A stretch of DNA of 64,000 nucleotides from Beta vulgaris subsp. vulgaris (Eukaryota > Streptophyta > Magnoliopsida > Caryophyllales > Amaranthaceae): assembly GCF_026745355.1 (NCBI RefSeq), contig NC_079202.1, positions 591,001 to 655,000 of the forward strand, written 5' to 3'. Made by a program: the position numbers and the translations under genes. This document shows, in pieces, positions 37,001 through 49,000 of this stretch (positions are counted from its first letter, which is position 1; every line of letters begins with the position of its first letter). The notes beneath the pieces were generated by a model. The model did no database searches and was not told the origin of the DNA. It worked only from the letters and a program-made list of their open reading frames with translations.

Positions 37001-40000
37001 CAGGGGGGATCGCAAGCTGGCTAGGGAATGCTATAGCATATCTCTAAAAGCAAAAAAGGAATCTATCTAGCAATTACAGCAAGGTCCAGCGCCAGCCAAG
37101 CCAACAGATCAAGATGTAGATGAAGTGGCGTTGGACCCAGCAAAGCCAGAGCAGACCGTGCAGATTGGGGCATCCCTGCCAGCTGAGGAGAAGCAGCGGA
37201 TTATTGAATTCTTAAAGAAAAATGTAAGCTGTTTTGCGTGGAGCCATGAAGATATGGTAGGCATTGAGCCTGACATCATCACCCATAAGCTAAAGTCGAT
37301 CCAACTCAAAGCCCGTGAAGCAGAAAAGAAGGAAGTTTGCTCCAGAAAGAAATATGATAGTCAACGAGAGGTGGACAAGCTACTCAAAGCTGGCAAAATC
37401 CGAGAAGTCAAATATCCCGACTGGCTAGCTAACGTGGTGGTTGTTGGAAAAGAAAAATGGCAAATGGCGGGTGTGCATCGATTTTACAGATCTCAATAAG
37501 GCATGCCCCAAAGATCCATTCCCGCTGCCACATATTGATTGATGCATTGGTGGACGCTACAGCTGGCCATGAAAGGCTAACGTTCCTAGATGCTACTCAG
37601 GTTACAATCAGATACTAATGGATCCTGCAGACCAAGAAAAGACCGCCTTCATGACTGAAAGAGGCATCTATTGCTACAAGGTAATGCCCTTTGGGCTAAA
37701 AAATGCGGGTGCCACCTACCAGCGGCTAGTCAACAAGATGTTCGAGAAGCAGCTGGGGGACACGATGGAAGTCTATATAGATGACATGCTGGTCAAAACA
37801 AAGAAAGCAGAGGATCATGTGGACCACCTGCAGGAAACCTTTGAAGTCTTAAAGAAGTATGGGATGAAACTCAATCCTAGCAAGTGTTCCTTCGGTGTCC
37901 CAGCAGGCAAGTTTTGGGCTACATAGTCACCCAGCGAGGAATAGAAGCCAATCCCAGCCAAGTGCAAGCACTAATCAATATTCAGTCACCACGAAACCTG
38001 AAAGAGGTCCAGAAGCTGACAGGAAGGGTAGCTGCACTGAACAGATTCATATCCAGATCATCCGACAAGTGCCACTTGTTTTACAACGTGCTAAAAAAGA
38101 ATAAAGGATTCAATTGACAGATGAGCATGAAGCTGCATTGCAGGATCTGAAGGCCTACCTGGCTCAACCTCCCTACTTCAAAGCCATCCACAGGAGAGAC
38201 TCTCCAGCTGTATCTAGCTGTTAGCAGCAAAGCGGTAAGTGCGGTACTAGCCAGGGAAGCTGAAAATCAACAACTCCCAGTTTATTACGTTAGCAAATCC
38301 TTGCTGGATGCTGAAACCAGGTACACATCACTTGAAAAGTTAGTATTAGCTTTATATATGGCATCTCGTAAGTTGAGGCACTATTTTGAGTCTCACCCCA
38401 TTCATGTTATGACTAATTACCCCATCAAAGCAGTATTACGAAAACCTGAGCATTCAGGGAGAATGGCCAAATGGGCCATATCCCTGAGTGCACATGACAT
38501 TAGGTATCTACCCAGGACAGCTATAAAATCGCAAGCCCTAGCTGACTTTGTGGCAGACTTTAGCCCTGACTTAGCTGCTACCGCTGAGAAGAAGGCGCCA
38601 CAGTTAACAAAGTAGGTAAATCAGGCTCATGGCAGCTGTATGTAGATGGATCTCAAACTTCAGAGGGGCTGGTCTAGGTATAGTGCTAAAGTCGCCACAA
38701 GGGGACATGATAGTACGCGCTATCTGCTGCGATTTTAAAGCTACCAACAATGAAGCTGAATATGAGGCCTTAATAGCAGGTATGACTAGCACATGATTTA
38801 AAAGCTAACAGTTTGCGTGTCTTCAGTGATTCGTTGCTAATAGTAAGCCAGGTAAATGGAGAGTACGCAGCTAAAGATTCTAAAATGGCCTCTTACCATG
38901 GCTAGCCAAAGACAAAGCCAAGTTATTCGAAGAGTTCAGCATAAAACAGATCCCAAGGGACCAGAAACACAAGGCCAGACGCCCTAGCTAACCTCGGATC
39001 AGCACTCAGAAAATGCGATTTCAAATCAATACCTATAGCCCACCTAGCTGAGCCAGCTATCAGCAAAGAGGTAAACATGGTGCAATCAGATGACAGCCAG
39101 GCAGGAAGCACTAGCTGGACCCAGCCAATCATCGATTTTCTGGAGAGGGGCATCTTGCCAGAAGATAAGCTGGAAGCTAGGAAGCTGCGAATGAAAGCCA
39201 CAAGATATCATGTTATTTCTGGCACTCTATTCAAAAGAGCTTGCGCCAGCTACGATCTATTACAAAGTGCTTAGAAAGACCAAGGGAGCCCACCTCAAGG
39301 AGTTCCATGAAGGTGAATGCGGGTCTCATGCAGCTGGAAGAAGCTTATCAAACAAAATCCTAGCATACGGGTATTATTGGCCAACCATGCGTGCTGATGC
39401 TAAGAAGTATGTGCAAAAATGCGAAAGCTGCCAAAACACGCAGGCATGACACATCAGCCAGCTGAGATATTGCACCCCACCTTAACACCCTGGCCTTTCA
39501 TGAGGTGGGGCATGGACATTGTGGGGAAATTACCTGTAGCTCCAGGGCAAAAAGTTTTCATGCTAGCACTCACGGACTACTTCTCAAATGGATCGAAGCT
39601 GGGGCATTCCAGCAGGTGAGAGATAAAGAAGTAATATCCTTTTTGCATACTAACATTATCTGCAGATTCGGAGGTACCAGCGAAATCATTTGTGATAACG
39701 GATCACAATTCATAAGTGACAAGACAAGGCAATTCTGTCACGAATGGAACATCAGCTTGATAACTTCCACACCTAGATATCCGCAAGCTAACGGACAAGC
39801 TGAGTCCAGCAATAAAGTAATTATCAATGGCATTAAGAGGCGCCTAAAAGCTAAGAAGGGAAAATGGGTAGAAGAGCTACCTAAGGTGCTGTGGGCAAAC
39901 AGAACAACACCAAGAGGCGCCACAGGAAGAACTCCTTTTTCACTTGTGTATGGATGCGAGGCGGTACTACCTGCGGAAGTAGCTGTCCCACAGCTAGATA

Positions 40001-43000
40001 TGGATTGATGACTCCTGAAGCCAACGACAAAGAGCTTGCTACGACCTAGATACCATCGAAGAATTGCGAGATAATGCATTAGTACGAATGGCTGCACAAC
40101 AACAAATAGTGGCTCGTAGCTTCAACAAGAATGTCAAAGCTAAAGTATTCAAGGGTAGGAGATTGGGTTCTAAGGAAAGTTTTTCCAGAATACCCAAGAG
40201 GCAATGCAGGAAAGTTAGGGATCAGCTGGGAAGGCCCCTTATTTAATCGATCAAGTAGTTGGAAAAGGAGCTTATCGTCTAACTACTAAAGATGGAAAAG
40301 CAATACCTAGAAGCTGGAACGCTTCTCACCTTAAGCTATATCATTTCTAACCTGGGGCACTTACCAGGTTACTATCGGGCCAAAGACGCCAGAATCTCTA
40401 AAGGCAACCACTGCTTTGCACAAAGCATTGGTCCACCAGGTAAACAACCACTTAATTTGTCTAACACTTAAGTATTTTATGCTCGCAGCGCAAGCCATCT
40501 AAAGTCCACATCATACGCAGGTAAAACGCAAGGGGTTGCCACACCCAGTGGGTTAGCTGGAATTTTGAGATCCAGCTACAAGGTCGTAGCACCAGCATCA
40601 AGCAGCTAAGGGTTAGTTCACCCAAACTTAGCTGAGTGGTCGTAGCACCAAGGAAACGGGCCCAACCTAAGTTGAACAACACTTACCCCAGGTAAATATG
40701 TTGTTCTAATACCTAAGATCAAAAAGCATGCATGTAACTTAAGTACTTCATCAAAGTATCAATAGCTAAGATCAAAAGGCAAAACATAAGTTCAAACGAT
40801 CAAATTGCTGAAAGAAAATATGTTCTTACAAAAACGCATTGCCCCCATAGGCAATGGTAAAAGTATCCAAGCTAGTTAAAACTAAATTGTTCCAAAAGAA
40901 AAACTAATGAAAGCATTGAAGAAATTAAGAGATCACGCTGGCATCATCCCAGCACTTGTCCTTGTCTACCAAGAAGTACCTTCGGCTGGTTGAGAGAAGG
41001 AGGAGATTCAGCTGTAGATTTTCCGAATCATTTGTTTGCCACCTGTAGCTAAAGCTTCTAGAGCGGTCATAGAATCCAGCTTGAGGAATCTGTCAATGTA
41101 GAAATTGAACCCTTGTCATCTAGCTTCTTGAATTAATCAGGAAGCTAGCTTCGCAGTTTCGATAATTTTTGCTTCAGCTTGATGTCTAAAGCCTCTCCTC
41201 AGCTTCTCTTACGGCTGCAGCAGGCGTGCATTTTCTTCTCCGCCTCAGCATCTTCTCATCTTTTTCCAGCCTCTCTTTCTCCATAATTTTTGTTCAGCAG
41301 CTAGCTTGCTCTCAGCATCCAGCCGGGACTGTTTCTCCCTCTCAGCTTAGCTTGGTGGCTCAAATTGTCCTTTTGCAGACGAGCCACCTTATCCTGAGGG
41401 TAGCAACAGTCCGCAAGCTGTCCCTGGCAGCTATGCAACTCTGGGAAAGCTGGCAAGCAAAAAAATCATAAGTATAAAGCGGCATTGATCATTTTTCTTG
41501 TTTAAAGTAGGTCAAAAGATGTTCTAACCTGTAGGGATAGCTGACAGCATGGTTCAGGATGACCTCGGGTCCTGTCCCTTTAACCTCTTTTGTGCAGCTG
41601 GGAATACGAGCTTGTCAGCTGCAGGCCAGATCCCACCTTCTAGACCTTCTTCAGCTAGAAAGTCAGCAGGAAACTCACAAGGACTCATCCCTAGGAGAAT
41701 CGTCGTGATGTCGATGGTGGTTGGGATGGAAGATGAGCGTAGGTTCTTGCGAGGAACTCTTCAACCTGAGACTGCCCAGAAGAAGCAGCTGATCTCTTCC
41801 TATTCTTAGCCTGCCATGCATCTCGTCAGATAAATTACTGATCTTGCTGGGCTGCATGATGTGAGAAGTAGTTGACCTAGTATCTAAGAGTTGCGAGCAA
41901 AGTATAATCTCACCAAAAATCAAATTACCTGTCGACATCGAGTTAGTGCGAGAAGAGCCTGAAATCTAGGTAGGAACTCGGTAGGAGCTGCGAAGGTGCG
42001 TTCCTCAACAGGAAATTGAAGCAATTCAGTAATCTCTCAGATTGTTCAGGAATCTGGGAGGTAATAGGGCCAAGACCTGCAAAAGAAACAAGGTAAGAAC
42101 CTAGTTAATTCGTTTTTAGAAACAAAGCACAAATGGAACAGTTAGGTACCTTTGGTAGACCAACCCCCAACTAGAGGGCCCCCAGCTTCGCCCAGCGAAT
42201 CTTTCACTACAAAAAATACCTAGTCTTCCAAATAGAGTCTGATGCAATTGTACCTTCTATTAATGGGGGGAAGGGAGCTTAGCCCTAAAAGTGATGAAAC
42301 CCTTCCCGATTTTCTAACGCTATAGGCAGTCAGTAGTTCGTTTAGAGAGAAAGGATTATGCCATGCTTAGTTAGGGCTTCTAAGGTTAGGCAGGTTTTCC
42401 AAAAAGCTGGCATCAGCTGGCCAGGGGAGAAGGTGCAAACTTCCATGAAAGATCTAGTGAGGGGGGAAAAGGTGTAATTGTATCCTAGGTAAAAAGGGTG
42501 CTTCGTAATAGCAAATGTAATCTTCAGGGCAGGTTTCGGGCCTGCATGTGGGAGTAGGGAGGATAATCTGAGCATTTTCAGGGAAGCCCCCCAGACTTTA
42601 GACCTCGATACTCTCTCAGTAACAGAGAAGCAACGTCATCTATGGCTCTACCCATTAGAAAGAAGAAAAATCTACAGAGTTCTTGAGGAAGAAAGAAAGA
42701 GAAAGAAGCTTTACCTGAGAAGGAGAGAAGTCGCTAGAAAATAAAGTGAAGTTCAGAAAAGAGGAGGAGTCCTTTAAATACTGGTAGCTCAACGGTAGTT
42801 TGGGCTAACGGATAAAAATTTATTAATGCGTGAAAAGTTATCTTTTAGCTGTTGATAAGTAATCAATTATCTGATGAATTTTTTCTCTTCCCAAGAAAAT
42901 TATCTTTTCAGCGGATTAAAGGAATTTATCTTCTAGAGTAAAAGTTTTTATCTTCACACGTTTTAATCCCTCAGATTAAGAGATAAAATACAGGTTTGTT

Positions 43001-46000
43001 TAAATCTTAAGTCCTTTTGCTAACAGTTTGTTTTTGGTTGGTAACTTGCGATTTTAACTCAGCTACGCCTAGGTTGGCATCACAAGTTAGGGGCAATTGT
43101 TATGTCCTAAAAATTTCCTAAGCTGAACCTGCAGGTTTGCATCTGTCCCAGCTAGGGATTATCAGGTAGCAGCTACAGCAAGCAAGACGAAGGGAGTTGA
43201 ATAAATTCAGTTGAAAGAGCATTGGATACTGATCAAGACCAAGTCAAAACAAGTAGCGTTAGCCAAAGAAATAGGAGGAAGTGGTTAACCAGCTGAAGAA
43301 GAGATCTCCCTAGATTCTAGGAGTTGTGGCACTTTCGTAGGGAAGTTAGTTATGCAACGTTCAAATAAGGAGTAACGTTACACATTTGTATTAGTATAAA
43401 TAGAAGGGAATAACACTCTGTACACACAAGTCTTTACATTGCTTTCACTTACATTCTTTCTCTCTTCTACATTTACAATATTCTAAGTGTATTTAGACAG
43501 TCTAAGCTGCTAGCTGCTAGCTATAAGTTGTAATCTTCTCAAATAGTGGATTGGTGGACTCAATTCCACCCGCGGTTTTTACCCTTTTCCTGGGGTTTTC
43601 CGCGTCACCATTTCTTGGTGTCTTTGCCTTTTCTTTGCATTCTCTTTTAATTCCGTAGCCAGCATTTCTTATTATTGCATCTCCATTAGCTGTAGATCCT
43701 CAGCTAAGTTCTGCCTGATCAGAATTTGGCATAAACAATGAACAAGTTGAAATTAACTTTTGTACATAATAGATTAGTTATAGTATTAGTTTAACAAGAA
43801 ATAACAACATAGTTTCGTGTTTATGCCAAATTCTGATCAGGCAGAACTTAGCTGAGGATCTACAGCTAATGGAGATACAGCTACAAACAACAAAAGATAC
43901 TAGCTACGGAATTGAAAGAGAATGCAAAGCAAAGGCAAAGACACCAAGAAATGGTGACGCGGAAAACCCCAGGAAGAGGGTAAAAACCGCGGGTGGAATT
44001 GAGTCCACCAATACACTATTCGAGAAGATTACAACTTATAGTTAGCAGCTAGCAGCTTAGAGCTTGTACTAAATACACTTGAGAATATTGTAAATGTAGA
44101 AGAGAGGAAGAATGTAAGGAATGTAATGTGAAGACTTGTGTTGTACAGAGTGTTATTCCCTTCTATTTATACTAATACAAATGTGTAACGTTACTCCTTA
44201 TTTGAACGTTGCATAACTAACTTCCCTACGAAAGTGCCACAACTCCTAGAATCTAGGGAGATCTCTTCTTCAGCTGGTTAACCACTTCCTCCTATTTCTT
44301 TGGCGTAACGCTACTTGTTTTGACTTGGTCTTGATCAGTATCCAATGCTCTTTCAACTGAATTTATTCAACTCCCTTCGTCTCTGCTTGCTGTAGCTGTT
44401 ACCTGATAATCCCTAGCTGGGACAGATGCATAACCTGCAGGTTCAGCTTAGGAAATTTTTAGGACATAACAATTGCCCCTAACTTGTGATGCCAACCTAG
44501 GCGTAGCTGAGTTAAAATCGCAAGTTACCAATCAAAAACAAACTGTTAGCAAAAGAATTTAAGATTTAAACAAACTTGTATTTCTTAAATTTTATCTCTT
44601 AATCTGAGGAATTAAAACGTGTGAAGATAACAACTTTTACTCTAGGAGATAAATTCCTTTAATCCGCTAAAAGATAATTTTCTTGGGAAGTGAAAAAATT
44701 CATCAGATAATGATTACTTATCAACAGCTAAAAGATAATTTTTCACGCATTAATAAATTTTTATCCGTTAGCCCAAACTACCGTTGAGCTACCAGTATTT
44801 AAAGGACTCCTCCTCTTTTCCTGAACTTCACTTTATTTTCTAGCGACTTCATCTCCTTCTCAGGTAAAGCTTCTTTCTCTTTCTTTCTTCCTCAAGAACT
44901 CTGTAGATTTTTTCTTCTTTCCTAATGGGTAGAGCCATAGATGACGTTGCTTCGTCTGTTACTGAGAGAGATCTTGAGGTGCTTAAAGTTCTGGGGGGCT
45001 TCCCTGAAAATGCTCAGATTATCCTCCCTACTCCCACATGCAGGCCCGAAACTTGCCCTGAAGATTACATTTGCTATTACGAGCACCCTTTTTACCTAGG
45101 ATACAACTACATTTTCCCCCCTCACTAGATCTTTCATGGAAGTCTTGCACCTTTCTCCTGGCCAGCTGATGCCAGCTTTTTGGAAAACCTGTTTAACCTT
45201 AGAAGCCCTAACTAAGACATGGCATAATCCTTTCTCTCTAAACGAACTACTGACTGCCTATAGCGTTAGAAATCGGGCAAGGGTTTCATCACTTTTAGGG
45301 CTAAGGCTCCCTCCCCCCATTAATAGAAGGTACAATTGCTCAGACTCTATTTGGAAGACTAGGTATTTCTTTGTAGTGAAAGATTCGCTGGGCGAAGCTG
45401 GGGGCCCTCTAGTTGGGGGTTGGTCTACCAAAGGTACCTAACTGTCCAATTTGTGCTTTGTTTCTAAAAATGAATTAACTAGGTTCTTACCTTGTTTCTC
45501 ATGCAGGTCTTGGCCCTATTATCTCCCAGATTCCTGAACAAGCTGAGAGGCTACAGGACTTGCTTAACTTCCCTATCGAGGAACGCACCTTCACGGCTCC
45601 TGCTGAAGTTTTACCTCTGGATTCTAAGGCTTCTTCTCGCACCAATTCAATGTCGACAGGTAACTTTGATTTTTGGTGGAGGTTTTACTTTGCTCACAGT
45701 TCTTGGATATTAGGCTAACTAGGTTTTCCTCATCCATGCAGCTCCAGCAAGGTCTAGTAATTTGTCCGACGAAGATGCTATGGATAGGCTGAAGAATAGG
45801 AAGAGATCAGCAGCCTCTTCTGGGCAGACTCAAGTTGAGAGGGTTCCTCGCAAGCACCTTCGCTCATCTACCATCCCAACCACCATTGACATCACGACGG
45901 ATTCTCCTAGGGATGAAGTCCTCGTGAGCTTTCCTGCCGATTTTCTAGCTGAAGAAGGTCTAGAAGGTGGGATCTGGCCTGCAGCTGACAAGCTCGTATT

Positions 46001-49000
46001 CCCAGCCGCACAAAAGAGGTTAAAGGGACAGGACCCTGAGGTCATCCTGAATCATGCTGTTCAGCTATCCCTGCAGGTTAGTAACGTCTTTTGACCTACT
46101 TTAGATTAAGAAAATGACTACTGCCGTTTATACTTATGATTTTCATTACCTCGCCAGCTTTCCCAGAGCTGCATAGCTGCCAGGGACAGCTTGCGGACTG
46201 TCGCTACTCTTCAGGATAAGGTGGCTCGTCTACAAAAGGACAATTTGAGCCACCAAGCTAAGCTAGAGAGGGAGAAACAGTCTCGGTTGGATGCTGAGAG
46301 CAAGCTAGCTGCTGAGCAAAAATTAATGGAGAAAGAGAGGCAAGAAAAAGATGAAAAGATAGCTGAAGCAGAGAAAGAAAATGCGCGCCTGAACACAGTT
46401 GTCAGAGATGCTGAAGAAAGAGTTTTAGATGTTCAGGCTGAGGCAAAAATTATTGAAACTGCGAAGCTGGCATACCTGATAAAATTCAAGAAGCTGGACG
46501 ACAAGGGTATCAACTTTTATATCGACAGGTTCCTCAAGCTGGACTCGATGGCTGCCTTGGAGGCCCTAGCTACTGGTGGGAAGGCAGATGACTCAGAACA
46601 ATCTACAGCTGGATCTCCTCCACTGCTTAACCAGCCAGAGGGTGCCGCTCCAGCTAGCAAAGACGAAACTGTTGGTGATGATGCCAGCGTGGCTTCCTAG
46701 TTTCTTTAGTACTTCATCAGCTTTCTTTCTGGAATATTTTAGTTTTAATTAGCTTTGATACTTTTACCATTGCCTACGGGGGCAATGCGTTTTTGTAAGA
46801 ACATATTTCCTTTTAGTAATTTAATCGTTTGAACTTATGCTTTGGCCTTTTGATCTTAGCTATTGATACTTTGATAAATACTTGGGTTACATGCATGCTT
46901 TTTGATCTTAGATATTAGAACAACCTATTTACCTGGGGTAAGTGTTGTTCAACTCAGGTTGGGCCCGTTTTCTTGGTGCTACGACCATTCAGCTAAGTTT
47001 GGGTGAACTAACCCTTAGCTGCTTGATGCTGGTGCTACGACCTTGTAGCTGAATCTCGAAATTCCAGCTACCCACCTGGGTGCTGCAACCCCTTGCGTTA
47101 ACCTGCGTATGAAGTGGACTTTAGATGGCTTGCTGCTACAAGCATAAAATACTTAAGTTGTTAGACAAATTAAATTGTTGTTTACCTGGCGGACCAATGC
47201 TTTCAAAGCAGTGGTTGCCTTTGAAGATTCTGGCGTCTTTGGCCCGGTGGTAACCTGGTTGATGCCCCAGGTCAGAAATGATACAGCTTAAGGTGAGAAG
47301 CGTTCCAGCTTCTAGGTACTGCTTTTCCATCTTCAGTAGTTAAGCGATAAGCTCCCTTTCCAACTACTTGATCGATTAGATAGGGGCCTTCCCAGCTGAT
47401 TCCTAATTTACCTGCATTGACCTCTTGGGTATTCTGAAAAACTTTCCTTAGAACCCAATCTCCTACCTTGAATACTTTAGCTTTGACATTCTTGTTGAAG
47501 CTACGAGCCACTATTTGTTGTTGTGCGGCCATTCGTATTAATGCACTATCTCTTAACTCTTCGATGGAATCTAGGTCGTAGCTAAGTTCCTTGTCGTTGG
47601 CTTCAGGAGTCATCAATCCGTATCTAGCTGTAGGGACAGCTACTTCCGCAGGTAGCACCGCCTCGCATCCATACACAAGTGAAAAAGGAGTTCTTCCTGT
47701 GGCGCCTCTTGGTGTCGTTCTGTTTGCCCACAGCACCTTAGGTAGCTCTTCTACCCATCTTCCCTTCTTAGCTTTTAGGCGCCTCTTAATGCCATTGATA
47801 ATTACTTTATTGCTGGACTCAGCTTGTCCGTTAGCTTGCGGATATCTAGGTGTGGAAGTTATCAAGCTGATGTTCCATTCGTGACAGAATTGCCTTGTCT
47901 TGTCACTTATGAATTGTGATCCGTTATCACAAATGATTTCGCTAGGTACCCCGAATCTGCAGATAATGTTAGTATGCAAAAAAAGGATATTACTTCTTTA
48001 TCTCTCACCTGCTGGAATGCCCCAGCTTCGATCCATTTGGAGAAGTAGTCCGTGAGTGCTAGCATGAAAACTTTTTGCCCTGGAGCTACAGGTAATTTCC
48101 CCACAATATCCATGCCCCACCTCATGAAAGGCCAGGGTGTTAAGGTGGGGTGCAGTATCTCAGCTGGCTGATGTGTCATGCCTGCGTGTTTCTGGCAGCT
48201 TTCGCATTTTTGCACATACTTCTTAGCATCAGCACGCATGGTTGGCCAATAATACCCGTATGCTAGGATTTTGTTTGATAAGCTTCTTCCAGCTGCATGA
48301 GACCCGCATTCGCCTTCATGGAACTCCTTGAGTGTGGGCTCCCACTGGTCTTTCTCCAAGCATCTTTGTAATAGATCGTAGCTGGCGCAAGCTCTTTTGA
48401 ATAGAGTGCCAGAAATAACATGATATCTTGTGGCTTTCATTCGCAGCTTCGAATAACTGATATCTTGTGGGATCTGTTTTATGCTGAACTCTTCGAATAA
48501 CTTGGCTTTGTCTTTGGCTAGCTCCAGGTAAGAGGCCATTTTAGAATCTTTAGCTGCGTACTCTCCATTTACCTGGCTTACTATTAGCAACGAATCACTG
48601 AAGACACGCAAACTGTTAGCTTTTAAATCATGTGCTAGTATCATACCTGCGATTAAGGCCTCATATTCAGCTTCATTGTTGGTAGCTTTAAAATCGCAGC
48701 AGATAGCGCGTACTATCATGTCCCCTTGTGGCGACTTTAGCACTATACCTAGACCAGCCCTCTGAAGTTTGAAGATCCATCCACATACAGCTGCCATGAG
48801 CCTGATTTACCTACTTTGTTAATGTGGCGCACTTCTTCCTCAGCGGTAGCTGCTAGGTCAGGGCTAAAGTCTGCCACAAAGTCAGCTAGGGCTTGCGATT
48901 TTATAGCTGTCCTGGGTAGATACCTAATGTCATGTGCACTCAGGGATATGGCCCATTTGGCCATTCTCCCTGAATGCTCAGGTTTTCGTAATACTGCTTT

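Larger units (their letters stand above)
33357..43737 (+). mobile_element. Ty3/gypsy LTR retrotransposon, Tat lineage, element 1
   Basis: Complete element with TG...CA-bounded LTRs (33357-35005 including a 1000-N gap, and 43098-43737, 640 bp), a 5-bp TSD ATGAA (33352-33356 and 43738-43742), a PBS just inside the 5' LTR and a polypurine tract (AGTTAGGGGCAAT) before the 3' LTR. Order is gag, protease, reverse transcriptase, RNase H, a second RNase H, integrase, then a long 3' region with an antisense gene. The dual RNase H and the antisense ORF mark the Tat lineage. Coding frames are repeatedly broken. Confidence 0.95.
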
